This document shows positions 12,367 to 21,318 of a DNA stretch of 21,417 bases, piece by piece. How positions within the stretch are numbered: the stretch's first letter is position 1; every line of letters starts with the position of its first letter. The notes beneath the pieces were generated by a model that was given only the letters and a program-made list of their open reading frames with translations, was not told the origin of the DNA and made no database searches. The DNA lies in NCBI GenBank assembly GCA_040877415.1, contig JBBDNV010000101.1, positions 1 through 21,417 on the forward strand, in the 5' to 3' direction. This DNA is from JBBDNV01 sp040877415 (GTDB taxonomy: Bacteria > Planctomycetota > Planctomycetia > Pirellulales > PALSA-1355). The position numbers were made by a program, and so were the translations under genes.

Positions 12367-14442
12367 ATGCTCACGACAGCTCAAGCCCTGCACGAGGGCG
12401 TCGAATTTCACAATCGCGGCAAGTTGGAGGAGGCCGAGCGGCTTTATCGCCAGGTGCTCGCGGCCGATCCGCGTCATGCCGACGCCTGGCACTTGTTGGG
12501 ACTGGTGGCGCACGCGCGGGGCGACGCGGCCAAGGCGCTCGAGTACATTGGCCGGGCGATTCAGCTCGACGGCGGGCAAGCGAGTTACCACAATCATTTG
12601 GCCGACGTGTACCGATCGGTCCTGCGGCTGGCGGAGGCGGAGCAAAGCTGCCGGCAGGCCCTGCGGCTGAAGGACGATTACGCCGTGGCGCACAACACGC
12701 TCGGCGTCGTCCTCAATTCTCAGGGCCGCGCCGAGGATGCGATGGCCAGTTTTCGCCGGGCGGTTGAGATCGACCCTCGTTTCGCGCTGCCCCGTGCGAA
12801 CCTGGCCGTGTCCCTGCACGCGCTGGGCCGATTGGACGAAGCGATTGCCGCCTGCCGCGAAGCGCTGGCGTGCAATCCGGAGCTGCCGCTTGCGTATCAG
12901 GAGCTGGGACGGATTCTGCGCGGGCAAGGCAAGGCGGCCGAGGCGATCGACTTGTTCCGCGAAGCGCTGCACGCCAATCCAAAGTTGGCCGCGGTCGAGT
13001 GCAGCCTGGGCGTGCTGCTGCAAGCGGAATCCCGGCTGGACGAGGCCGTTGCCTGCTACCGCCGCGCGCTGGCCATCGAGCCCAACTCGGCCGACGCGCA
13101 TTGCCATTTGGGCGCCGCGCTTTACGAGCTCGGCCGAGCCTCCGAGGCCGCGCCATGCTACCACCGCGCCTTGCAATGCAATCCGCGCCTGGCCGAGGCC
13201 CACTACAATCTCGGCGTCTTGCTGCAGAGCCGCGGCCAGGAGACCGCGGCCGTCGAGTGTTACGAGAACGCCGTCCGCGTTAAGCCCGATTGTGCTCCGG
13301 CCTATAACAACCTGGGCGTGCTCTATCGGGCACGGGGCGATCTGGCCGGAGCGTCGCAGTGCTACGCCAAGGCGCTGGAATTCAAACCCAATTTCGCCGA
13401 AGCACTCAACAACCTCGGCAACGTGCTCAAGGTTGAGGGCCGTATCGCCGAGGCGCGCGTCTGTTACGACCAAACCTTGAGAACCCACCCCCAGTACGCG
13501 CAAGCCCGCTGCAATCTGGGTCTGTTGCGCCTGGCTGAGGGCGATTACGCCGCCGGCTGGCCCGAATATGAGCACCGCCGCGGATGCCCCGAGTATCTCA
13601 AGCGCTCGTTCGACCGGCCCGAGTGGAAGGGCGAGGCCCTTCGAGGCCGCACGTTGTTGGTGCACGCCGAACAGGGGCTCGGCGATACGTTGCAATTCGT
13701 TCGCTATCTGCCGCTGGTGGCCCAGTGCGGCGGCAGGGTCATCTTCGAAGTGCCGCGGGCCATCATTGCGTTGATGAAACAGTCCGGGATTGCCGAGGTA
13801 GCACAACTCGTGGCCCGGGACGACCCGCCAGGGGACTTCGACTTGTACGTGCCGCTGTTAAGTCTGCCGGGCATTTTTGGGACAACGCCCCAGGGCATTC
13901 CCGCCGCGGGCGGTTACCTGGCCGCCGAACCTCAATTGGTGGAGCATTGGCGCATCGTGCTGGGCGATGCTCCTGGGCGGAAAGTGGGAATCGCCTGGCA
14001 GGGCAGCTCCGCGAACCAGAGCGACCGCTTCCGTTCGATCCCGCTCGCGCAATTCGCTCCGCTGGCGCTCGACGGCGTGGAGCTAATCAGCCTGCAAAAA
14101 GGAGCCGGCACCGAACAGTTGGCCGACGTCGGCTTCCGCGTGCGCGACTTGGGAACCGATTTTGACGAGGCGCACGGCGCGTTCATGGACACCGCCGCGG
14201 TCATGAAGAACCTGGACCTGGTGGTGACTTCCGACACCGCCACGGCCCATTTGGCCGGCGCGCTGGGCGTCGAAACGTGGGTCGCCCTGATGCTCGTGCC
14301 CGACTGGCGCTGGATGCACGATCGCTCGGACAGTCCCTGGTATGCCAGCGTGCGATTGTTCCGCCAGACGCAGCTCGGCGATTGGCCGGGCGTGTTTCGG
14401 CGCATCGCCGACGCGATGCGTGAATTCACGGGCGCGCGTTGA
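12367..14442 (+). CDS. TPR repeat protein with GT9/OGT-like glycosyltransferase domain (11 full TPRs)
   Basis: The protein has 691 residues from ATG 12367 and is a longer paralogue of the preceding gene. Residues about 8-380 contain eleven consecutive 34-residue TPRs and a partial twelfth (LGLLRLAEGDYAAGWPEYEH). The catalytic-like part (about 425-690) carries the same landmarks in the same order: LLVHAEQGLGDTLQFVRY, VGIAWQGSS, LISLQKG and LVVTSDTATAHLAGALGV. Both proteins keep the matching end WRW...DSPWY.S.RLFRQ. The extra five repeats suggest expansion or contraction of the superhelix after duplication, which could change the partner bound. There is no signal peptide, so the enzyme should be cytoplasmic. 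No ribosome site is obvious before this ATG. The donor and acceptor are unknown. Confidence 0.86.
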   Translation: MLTTAQALHEGVEFHNRGKLEEAERLYRQVLAADPRHADAWHLLGLVAHARGDAAKALEYIGRAIQLDGGQASYHNHLADVYRSVLRLAEAEQSCRQALRLKDDYAVAHNTLGVVLNSQGRAEDAMASFRRAVEIDPRFALPRANLAVSLHALGRLDEAIAACREALACNPELPLAYQELGRILRGQGKAAEAIDLFREALHANPKLAAVECSLGVLLQAESRLDEAVACYRRALAIEPNSADAHCHLGAALYELGRASEAAPCYHRALQCNPRLAEAHYNLGVLLQSRGQETAAVECYENAVRVKPDCAPAYNNLGVLYRARGDLAGASQCYAKALEFKPNFAEALNNLGNVLKVEGRIAEARVCYDQTLRTHPQYAQARCNLGLLRLAEGDYAAGWPEYEHRRGCPEYLKRSFDRPEWKGEALRGRTLLVHAEQGLGDTLQFVRYLPLVAQCGGRVIFEVPRAIIALMKQSGIAEVAQLVARDDPPGDFDLYVPLLSLPGIFGTTPQGIPAAGGYLAAEPQLVEHWRIVLGDAPGRKVGIAWQGSSANQSDRFRSIPLAQFAPLALDGVELISLQKGAGTEQLADVGFRVRDLGTDFDEAHGAFMDTAAVMKNLDLVVTSDTATAHLAGALGVETWVALMLVPDWRWMHDRSDSPWYASVRLFRQTQLGDWPGVFRRIADAMREFTGAR

Positions 14443-14650
14443 GCGGGTGATTCTGGGAGAATTCTGCGGTAGACTCGATCGTTTGGATTCCCACGGGTAA
14501 TGCCCGAACGTCCCGTCGCATGCCGCTTGCGGCTTAGCAATCTCGTCGCAACTGGCGGAAAACACTTGCGATTTGGCTTGACGCCGCCAACAATCAAGGC
14601 CCAAGGGCGGGTCTCTTCTGATTTCCTTTCCATTCGCAAAGGGCGTTTCC

Positions 14651-16054
14651 ATGGGTAAGGGCAAGATCTGGTTCGCCCTCGGCGTGCTGTTTGCCATCAA
14701 CTTGTTGAACTTCTACGATCGGCTCATTCTCGGCGCCGTCGGCGAAGCGGTCCGCAAGGACTGGGAGTTGACCGACAAGCAGTTGGGCTGGCTGGGTACG
14801 GCGTTCATTCTGCTCTATGCGGCCGTCGGCGTGCCGCTGGGCCGCTGGGCCGATCGTGGCAATCGCTCCCGCATTTTGGCCGGCGGCGTGGCCCTGTGGA
14901 GTTTGCTGACGGCTGCCTCGGGCATGGCCCGAAACTTCTGGCAGATGTTCGGACTGCGGCTGGCCGTCGGGGTCGGCGAAGCCACTTGCGCCCCGGCCGC
15001 CAATTCGCTGATCGGCGACTTGTTTCCTGCGCGCACCCGTGCGCGGGCGCTGTCGGTTTTTATGCTCGGTCTGCCGATCGGCCACACGCTGTGTTATCCG
15101 ATCAGCGGGTACCTGGCGTACAACTACCACTGGCGATACGCGTTTTACGTGGCGCTGGCGCCGGGGCTGTTGTGCGCCGTGGGCGCATGGATCATGCGGG
15201 AACCGGTGCGCGGAGCCACCGAAACGCTCAACGTCGGCGCGCGCAGGCGCAAGGGGAATCCATTTCTGCTGGTGCTGGCCACGCCGACGATGCTGTGGAT
15301 CATTGTCTCGGGCGCGCTGCACAACTTCAACATGTACGCCATTGGCGGCTTTTTGGCCCCCTACACGATGCGCGTGCACGGCGTGGACATTCAGTCCGCA
15401 GGCTACATCTCGATGGCGGTTTACGGCCTGGCCGGCATTCCCGGCATGATCCTGGGCGGCATGCTGGGCGACATGGTCATCCGCCGCTGGCGCAACGGCC
15501 GGCTGCTGGTCGCGGCTACGGCCATCGCGATTGCGGCGCCTTGCTTTTACTTTGCGCTGGGTCAGCCGGTCGGCGAAACGGTTCTTTTCGGATCCACGAT
15601 GGGCGGCTGGCTGGCCTTTAGCATCCTGTTCGGCTTCGCTTGCATGCTGTTGTACGTGTACTACGGCACCGTCTACTCGACGATTCAGGATGTCATCGAG
15701 CCGTCGCTGCGGGCCACGGCCATGGCACTATACTTCTGCGCCATGTATGCCTTTGGCGGCGCGGCGGGGCCGGTGGCCACCGGCTATCTGAGCGAGTACT
15801 TCACCAATCGCGCGGTGACCAACGCCGGCGTCAACTTGGAAGGTCTGGAAGGAACTGCCCTGTATGAGGCGATCGAACCGTATCGAGCGATCGGTATCAG
15901 CAGCGCGATGTACGTATTGCCGATCTTCTGCGTGGCCCTGGCGGTGACCCTGTACCTCGGGGCCACGACCGTCCGCCGCGACGTCGACAAGCTGCACCGC
16001 TGGATGCGCGAGAGTGCGGCAGCCGAAGAGGCCGAACCGGAAAGGGTGACGTAA
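14651..16054 (+). CDS. MFS transporter, Spinster-like
   Basis: The protein has 467 residues and about twelve membrane helices, the normal size of a major facilitator. It starts at ATG 14651 after AAAGGG. The first helix carries INLLNFYDRLILGAV, close to the N-Y-x-D-R start of Spinster-type carriers. Motif A between helices 2 and 3 is GRWADRGNRSRIL, with the conserved Asp-Arg and basic residues. GEATCAPAANSLIGDLFPARTRARALS in helix 4-5 is also typical of this subgroup; in full it reads from about residue 114 to 140. A long cytoplasmic loop follows EPVRG. The C-terminus is charged (MRESAAAEEAEPERVT). Substrates of bacterial Spinster-like carriers are mostly unknown, with lipids or organic anions possible. 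The gene stands alone after the TPR pair with a gap of 208 bp in which I see no clear promoter. Confidence 0.88.
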   Translation: MGKGKIWFALGVLFAINLLNFYDRLILGAVGEAVRKDWELTDKQLGWLGTAFILLYAAVGVPLGRWADRGNRSRILAGGVALWSLLTAASGMARNFWQMFGLRLAVGVGEATCAPAANSLIGDLFPARTRARALSVFMLGLPIGHTLCYPISGYLAYNYHWRYAFYVALAPGLLCAVGAWIMREPVRGATETLNVGARRRKGNPFLLVLATPTMLWIIVSGALHNFNMYAIGGFLAPYTMRVHGVDIQSAGYISMAVYGLAGIPGMILGGMLGDMVIRRWRNGRLLVAATAIAIAAPCFYFALGQPVGETVLFGSTMGGWLAFSILFGFACMLLYVYYGTVYSTIQDVIEPSLRATAMALYFCAMYAFGGAAGPVATGYLSEYFTNRAVTNAGVNLEGLEGTALYEAIEPYRAIGISSAMYVLPIFCVALAVTLYLGATTVRRDVDKLHRWMRESAAAEEAEPERVT

Positions 16055-16133
16055 CCCCGGTCGGCCCACTCGCCGCCAGGCGTTCTCCTGCTTTCCCCCT
16101 TTGCAGCGCCTGGCGCTGGCTCACCGAAAAAGC

Positions 16134-16162
16134 TTGCCGTACAGGGCGGCATTCTTTATCAT
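16134..16162 (+). promoter_or_regulatory. Candidate promoter of the DUF1549-DUF1501-WD40 operon
   Basis: TTGCCG (16134-16139) and TATCAT (16157-16162) are separated by 17 bp and match the sigma-70 consensus at 4 and 5 of 6 positions. Transcription would start near 16169 and give a leader of about 210 bases. The rest of the 325-bp gap (16055-16379) holds an 8-bp inverted repeat, GCCAGGCG at 16075 with CGCCTGGC at 16107, that may end the transporter transcript, and the structured leader listed next; I see no gene in it. Confidence 0.45.
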
Positions 16163-16190
16163 ATTGACGCGTGTTGATTGATGAACGTCA

Positions 16191-16274
16191 CTGGGCAGTT
16201 CGCGTGCCCTTGGCGGTTAGCGGCTGCCCACCAACTTCCTGCCAGAAAACCCTGCCCGGCGAACTGGGCTTTTT
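16191..16274 (+). promoter_or_regulatory. Possible attenuator-like leader structure
   Basis: Two exclusive foldings are visible. In one, GGGCA/TGCCC (16193-16209) and GCCC/GGGC (16254-16269) form separate hairpins, the second followed directly by five T residues (16270-16274). In the other, CAGTTCGC (16196-16203) pairs perfectly with GCGAACTG (16259-16266), which would break the second hairpin. The stems are short, so this is only a candidate. Confidence 0.3.
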
Positions 16275-16379
16275 GTCGGACCGCCGCCCGCGGCTCCGTC
16301 GTCTGCTCAAGTTACGCCTGGGGGCGGGACAAAGCACAGCGGCGGTATCTCCATTCGAGCGTCAAGGGGGAGTAGCACG

Positions 16380-18911
16380 ATGCCTCGACACGCGGCCAGC
16401 ACGCCGGGGCAACGGCCCCTTGCCATGGCGCTTGGGGTGGCCATCGTGCTAGCATCGGCCGCCCGCGCCGGCGAGCCGCCGCTCCACGAGCGGATCGATG
16501 CGTTGATCGAAAGCACGGCGCCCGGGCCCGTTGCGCCGGTCGCCTCGGACGCCGATTTTCTGCGCCGCGCGTACCTGGACCTTTGCGGCACGATTCCCGA
16601 TTGGAGCACGGCCCGGGCGTTTCTCGACGAAGTGAATCCCGCCAAGCGCCAGGCGCTCGTGGATCGGCTGTTGGCCGCGCCGCGGTTTGCCTGGCACATG
16701 CAGCACACGTTCGACGTGATGTGGACCGAGCGGCGGCCGGACGGCGGCATACCCGCCGCCGAGTGGCAGGAGTATCTGCGCAAAAGCTTCGAAGACAACA
16801 AGCCGCTCGACCAGTTGGCCCGCGAAATCCTGGGGGCGGACGGCGCCGATCCGGCTTTGCGTCCGGCGGCCAAGTTTTATCTCGATCGGGGCGGCGAGCC
16901 GAACTTGCTGGCGCGCGACGTGGGCCGGTTATTCTTCGGCCGCGATTTGCAGTGCGCCCAGTGTCACGACCATCCGCTCGTGGACGACTACCTGCAAGCG
17001 GAGTATTACGGCCTGATGGCGTTCGTCAACCGCGGCACGGTGTTTAACGACGCCCAGGAGAAAAAGGTCTACTACGCGGAGCTGGCCGAAGGCGAGGTGA
17101 ATTACAAGTCGGTGTTTACCGGCGATGCGCGCGACCGCGTGCTGCCCGAGCTGCCGCAAGGCACGCCGGTGAGCGAGCCGATGCTCGCCAACGAGGAGCG
17201 GTACGTCGTCGCGCCGGACAAAGACAAAAAAGTGCGCCCCCTTCCCAAGTACAGCCGCCGCGCGCAATTGGCGGCGCTGGCTACCAGCGGCACGAGCGCC
17301 GCGTTCAATCGCAATTTGGCGAACCGTCTGTGGGCGCACATGATGGGCCGGGGACTCGCGCATCCCTTGGACGTGCAGCACAGCGGCAATCCGGCCGTGC
17401 AATCCGAGTTGCTGGCGCTGTTGGCCGACGAGCTGGTGCGGATGAAGTTCGACGTCAAGGCGTTTCTGCGCGAGCTGGCCCTTTCGCGATCGTATCAGCG
17501 TTCGAGCGAAGAGCCCGACGCGGCCGCGCTGAAGCTCGATCCGGGCGAGGTTTCGCCCAAGCTGGCCGCGTGGAATGCCGAAGCCGCGCGACTTGCCGAC
17601 GAGCTGCCGCAGCTCAAGAGTGCCAGTTCGCAGGCCGACGCGGCGTTGGACGTAGCCTATGGAAAGTTTTCCGCGGCGGCCACCGCCCGTGAAGGGACGG
17701 AAAAGGCAGGGGGCGAGGCCAAGAAGGCCTCCGACGACGTTTCGGCGGCGCTGGCCGCCGCGATCAAGGACGTGGCCGCGAAGGACGACCTGCTCCAATC
17801 TTTGGTCGCGGCCCGCGTGGCGGCCGACGCCGCGAAAGCCAAGCTGCCCGACGACAAGCAACTGGCCGAAGCGGCCGCCCTGTATCAAACGCGCGCGGGC
17901 GAAGTCGACACCGCCTTGGCCGCCCTCCGCAAAACCGTGAGTGAGAAAACGCCCGAGGTGCAAACCGCCTCGCTGAAACTGGCCGAAACCGACAAGGCCC
18001 TCGAAGCGGCGACCGCCAACGTCGCCCAGACCCGCGCGGCGCTCGAAGCGGCCGAGGCCGCGACGCGCGGCGCGGTGGAAAAACTTCGCGCGGCCAAGGC
18101 CCAAAACGGCGAGCTCGCCGCACGCATTGCCGATACCGAGCGGGCCCTCGACTACGGGCGCCTGCGCGCCGCGGCCGAAGCGGCACAAGCCGAAGCGCAA
18201 GCGGCAACGGAAAAACTCGCTTCGCTAACTGCCCAAACGGGCGCCACGGCCGACGCAATCGCGGCCGCGGAATCGGCCGCCAAGACCGCTCGCGAAAAAG
18301 CGGCCGCCGAGCGCGACCTTGCCAAAGCCGCGTGGACGGCGATCGTCGAGCGCTCGACCGTGCGATTTACGCTCGGGCCGCTCAAGCCGCTGTCGCCCGA
18401 ACAGTTGGCCTGGTCCACCATGCAGGCGGTCGGCCTGGTCGAGCAGCAGAAAAAAGCGCAGGAAACGGAAGCGAGGAAGAACGCCGCAGCCGCTGGGGAC
18501 CTGCCGCCCGAAGCCCGCGCGCAGCTCGAAGAGCGATGGCTCGAAGGGCTCGTCGACAAGAATCTGGGCGGCAACGTCAATCCGTTCGCGTCGCTGTTCG
18601 CCCAGCAACCGGGTCAGGCCCCCACGTTTCAGGCCACCGTGCACCAGGCCCTGTTTCTGTCGAACGGCGGTCTGCTGGCCGGCTGGCTGAATCCGGGCGG
18701 GGGCAACTTGACGGAGCGGCTCGCGAAGATCGAAGGTGCGGGCGCGCTGGCCGAGGAATTGTATCTGACCGTCCTCTCTCGGCCTCCCACTGCCGACGAA
18801 GCGTCGCAAGCGGGGAAATACTGGGAAGCGGCCAAGGACGACCGGGCCGCGGCGGCGCGCGAATTGGTGTGGTCGCTCGTGACGAGCGCGGAGTTTCGGT
18901 TCAATCGGTAG
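16380..18911 (+). CDS. DUF1549/DUF1553 planctomycete surface protein with CXXCH motif and coiled-coil insertion
   Basis: The protein has 843 residues; ATG 16380 follows GGGGGAG at good spacing. Residues 1-30 form a signal peptide ending ASAARA. DUF1549 covers about 35-245 (FLRRAYLDLCGTIPDW near 60-75) and includes CAQCHDHP, a c-type haem-like motif with Cys192, Cys195 and His196. DUF1553 begins with AAFNRNLANRLWAHMMGRGL at about 307-326 and SRSYQRSS at 369-376. It is then interrupted by about 280 residues (380-660) of Ala/Glu/Lys-rich sequence with heptad character, and resumes at LSPEQLAWSTMQAVGL and ELYLTVLSRPPTADEA. These proteins are exported and strongly planctomycete-specific, but their biochemical role is not established. 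The gene opens an operon with the DUF1501 and WD40 genes. Confidence 0.88.
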   Translation: MPRHAASTPGQRPLAMALGVAIVLASAARAGEPPLHERIDALIESTAPGPVAPVASDADFLRRAYLDLCGTIPDWSTARAFLDEVNPAKRQALVDRLLAAPRFAWHMQHTFDVMWTERRPDGGIPAAEWQEYLRKSFEDNKPLDQLAREILGADGADPALRPAAKFYLDRGGEPNLLARDVGRLFFGRDLQCAQCHDHPLVDDYLQAEYYGLMAFVNRGTVFNDAQEKKVYYAELAEGEVNYKSVFTGDARDRVLPELPQGTPVSEPMLANEERYVVAPDKDKKVRPLPKYSRRAQLAALATSGTSAAFNRNLANRLWAHMMGRGLAHPLDVQHSGNPAVQSELLALLADELVRMKFDVKAFLRELALSRSYQRSSEEPDAAALKLDPGEVSPKLAAWNAEAARLADELPQLKSASSQADAALDVAYGKFSAAATAREGTEKAGGEAKKASDDVSAALAAAIKDVAAKDDLLQSLVAARVAADAAKAKLPDDKQLAEAAALYQTRAGEVDTALAALRKTVSEKTPEVQTASLKLAETDKALEAATANVAQTRAALEAAEAATRGAVEKLRAAKAQNGELAARIADTERALDYGRLRAAAEAAQAEAQAATEKLASLTAQTGATADAIAAAESAAKTAREKAAAERDLAKAAWTAIVERSTVRFTLGPLKPLSPEQLAWSTMQAVGLVEQQKKAQETEARKNAAAAGDLPPEARAQLEERWLEGLVDKNLGGNVNPFASLFAQQPGQAPTFQATVHQALFLSNGGLLAGWLNPGGGNLTERLAKIEGAGALAEELYLTVLSRPPTADEASQAGKYWEAAKDDRAAAARELVWSLVTSAEFRFNR

Positions 18912-19011
18912 GGAAACCATATCGAGAGCAGCGAATCGGGAGGATATGCTAAGCAGCACGCGGTTGGACGCTGCGAACTAGCCGGACATTCAAGCGAGGG
19001 AGGAAGCCGAC

Positions 19012-20298
19012 ATGAAATGCCATTACGCGTGCGGATCGGCGGAGCACTTGCTCGAGCGGCGCAAGTTTCTGGGCACGCTGGCCGGAGCGGCCGGCGCGGC
19101 GACGATCGGCTTTGGGCGATTGCTCGAGGCGGCCTTGCCCGAGCTGGCCGCCAATCAGAAGCATATTCTGATCATCTACATGGCCGGTGGCCTGAGCCAA
19201 CTGGAAAGCTGGGATCCCAAGCCGAAGACCGACACCGGCGGGCCGTTTCGCGCCATCGCCACTTCGGTGCCGGGTCTGCACATCAGCGAGCTTTTGCCGT
19301 ATAGCGCCAAACAGATGCATCACCTGGCGGTCGTGCGCAGCATCAATACGAAAGAAGACGACCACGGCAAGGGGCAGTATTGCATGACCACCGGCCGGCG
19401 GCAGGAACCGGTGGCCGTCTATCCACACCTGGGTGCCGTGGGAGCGAAGCTCCTGGCGCCGGAATCCTCGCCGCTGCCGGGACACATTCACATCTCCCCC
19501 GGCGGTGGCGGCGGCACCAGCAACGACGCGGCCTTTCTGGGGCCCAAGTACGCCAGCATTATGCTGGGGGGCGGCAATGCGCCGCAAAACACGTCTCCGC
19601 CCGAGGGCTTGTCCGCCCAAGCCGACCAGCGGCGCAACGCGTTTCGCGCGGCCGTGAACGACCATTTCGCCCGCCGGCGCCGTTCGGCCGAGAGCGACGC
19701 GTTCGTCTCGTCGTTCGACCAGGCCCGGCAACTGATGGAACGGCGCGAGGTGTTCGACGTCACGAAGGAGCCGGCCGCCGACCTGGAGCGCTACGGCTCG
19801 CACGAGTTCGGCCGGCATTGTCTGCTCGCGCGGCGCCTATTGGAAAACGGCGTAAGCTGCGTACAGGTGAGCCACTCGAACTATGACACGCACAACGAGA
19901 ATTTCGATTTCCACATCGAGCAGCTCGGCGAGTTCGACGCCACGTTCGCCACGCTCGTGGCGGATCTGGTCGACCGCGGCCTGTGGAAGAGCACGCTGCT
20001 GGTCGTGATGTCGGAGTTCGGCCGCACTCCGACGATCAACCATCGCTTCGGCCGCGACCATTGGGGCACCGCCTGGAGCGTCGTGCTGGGCGGCTGTGGC
20101 ATCCAGCCGGGCGCGGTGATCGGCAAGACCAACGACAACGGCACCGCGGTGGCCGACCGCGAGGTCGATCACGGTCACCTGTTCCACACCTACCTGCAAG
20201 CAGTGGGCGTCGAGTCGACGTCGAAATTCGAGACCAGCGGCCGCAGCATTCCCATGGCCGACCCGGCCGCCGAGCCGATCACGGAGCTGTTGGCATGA
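19012..20298 (+). CDS. DUF1501 protein (sulfatase/alkaline phosphatase-like fold)
   Basis: The protein has 428 residues; ATG 19012 follows GGGAGGAAG. The N-terminus has a twin-arginine-like signal, ERRKFLGTLAGAAGAATIGF at 15-34, so the protein is probably exported folded. DUF1501 (PF07394) landmarks are present in order: IIYMAGGLSQLESWDPKP (55-72), the DDHGKGQY segment near 116-123, VSHSNYDTHNENFDFH, and MSEFGRTPTINHRFGRDHWG in the last third. The family is related to the alkaline-phosphatase superfamily, and the Asp/His residues at these motifs could bind metal. The substrate is not known. In planctomycetes the gene regularly accompanies DUF1549/DUF1553 genes, as here, 100 bp downstream. Its stop overlaps the start of the WD40 gene by four bases (ATGA), indicating translational coupling. 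Confidence 0.9.
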   Translation: MKCHYACGSAEHLLERRKFLGTLAGAAGAATIGFGRLLEAALPELAANQKHILIIYMAGGLSQLESWDPKPKTDTGGPFRAIATSVPGLHISELLPYSAKQMHHLAVVRSINTKEDDHGKGQYCMTTGRRQEPVAVYPHLGAVGAKLLAPESSPLPGHIHISPGGGGGTSNDAAFLGPKYASIMLGGGNAPQNTSPPEGLSAQADQRRNAFRAAVNDHFARRRRSAESDAFVSSFDQARQLMERREVFDVTKEPAADLERYGSHEFGRHCLLARRLLENGVSCVQVSHSNYDTHNENFDFHIEQLGEFDATFATLVADLVDRGLWKSTLLVVMSEFGRTPTINHRFGRDHWGTAWSVVLGGCGIQPGAVIGKTNDNGTAVADREVDHGHLFHTYLQAVGVESTSKFETSGRSIPMADPAAEPITELLA

Positions 20299-21311
20299 AC
20301 GACGAGGCCGCTGTACCCAAGGCCGAGCCCGAAAAGACGCACCTGGCCGGCGAGCTGAAATACACGAGCCCGCTCTTGTCGTGCCGCTTCGACCCCAGTG
20401 GACAGTTCGTCTTCGCCACGGCGTACGACAACACGATCCAGCGCTGGCACATCGCCAGCGGCAAGGCCACGAGTTTCGCCGGCCACGATAGCTGGGTTCG
20501 CGCCGTTGCCTTTCATCCCTCGGGCAGCCACTTGTACAGCGGCGGCTACGACGGCAACCTGGTTTTTTGGGAGGCATCGGCCGAATCGCCCAGGCCGCTG
20601 CGCACCGTCCAAGCGCACGACGGCTGGATTCGCGCCGTGGCCACGAGCCCCGACGGCGGGCAACTGGCCACCTGCGGCAACGACAACCTGGTCAAGCTCT
20701 GGAACGCCGAGGACGGATCGCTCATCGACGTGTTTGCCGCCCATGCCAGCCACGTCTACAACGTGGCTTACAATCGCGACGGGTCCCGGCTCGTCTCCGG
20801 CGATTTGAAAGGCGACGTGCGCGATTGGGACCTGGCCACGGGCGAGCAGCTCCGCTGGCTCGATGCCTCATCGTTGTGGAAATACGACCCGGGATTTCGC
20901 GCCGACATCGGCGGCGTGCGGGGCATCGACTTCAGCCCTGACGGCAAGCTGCTGGCTTGCGGGGGAATCACCGGGGTGACCAACGCCTTTGCCGGCGTCG
21001 GCTTTCCGCTGGTCGTCGTATTCGATTACGAATCGGGCGAGAAGAAAACAGAGCACGTCTCGTCAAAGAAGCTCGAAGGTCCGATCTGGAACGTGCGATT
21101 CGGCGGCGAAGGCTTCCTGATCGGCGCCCTGGGCGGAAACGGCGGCGGGCACCTGCTGTTCTGGAAGATCGGCGAAGCGAACGAATTCTTCGATTTCACG
21201 ATGCCCAACACCTGCCGCGATCTCGACCTGCACCCCGACCGATTGCGGCTGGCCACCAGCCACGACGACAAGACGCTGCGGCTATGGCAGATGACCGCCA
21301 AGGCCGGGTAG
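20295..21311 (+). CDS. WD40 repeat protein
   Basis: The protein has 338 residues from ATG 20295, which overlaps the stop of the DUF1501 gene. The frame is open upstream, but that part is only the shadow of the previous gene. About seven WD-type blades are visible: SCRFDPSGQFVFATAYDNTI, VRAVAFHPSGSHLYSGGYDG, IRAVATSPDGGQLATCGNDN with VKLWN, VYNVAYNRDGSRLVSGDLKG with VRDWD, a degenerate one around VRGIDFSPDGKLLACGG, another at IWNVRFGGEGFLIGALGGNG, and LDLHPDRLRLATSHDDKTLRLW at the end. The fold should be one complete propeller for protein binding. No signal peptide or membrane helix is present at the N-terminus (MNDEAAVPKAEPEKTHLAGE), unlike its two operon partners. It may stay in the cytoplasm or leave by another route. 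Confidence 0.9.
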   Translation: MNDEAAVPKAEPEKTHLAGELKYTSPLLSCRFDPSGQFVFATAYDNTIQRWHIASGKATSFAGHDSWVRAVAFHPSGSHLYSGGYDGNLVFWEASAESPRPLRTVQAHDGWIRAVATSPDGGQLATCGNDNLVKLWNAEDGSLIDVFAAHASHVYNVAYNRDGSRLVSGDLKGDVRDWDLATGEQLRWLDASSLWKYDPGFRADIGGVRGIDFSPDGKLLACGGITGVTNAFAGVGFPLVVVFDYESGEKKTEHVSSKKLEGPIWNVRFGGEGFLIGALGGNGGGHLLFWKIGEANEFFDFTMPNTCRDLDLHPDRLRLATSHDDKTLRLWQMTAKAG

Positions 21312-21318
21312 GGGGTGC

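Noticed and set aside
12070..13806. Long minus-strand open frame (578 codons) opposite the TPR genes
   Set aside because: It is a mirror of GC-rich TPR codons; the plus-strand frames have clear repeat and catalytic motifs.
16171..16452. 93-codon plus-strand frame before the DUF1549 gene
   Set aside because: It overlaps the real start of the DUF1549 gene in another frame, lacks a ribosome site and has no recognisable features.
16929..18200. Minus-strand open frame (423 codons) opposite the DUF1549/DUF1553 gene
   Set aside because: It is Arg/Gly/Leu-rich shadow sequence typical of the antisense of alanine-rich coding DNA.
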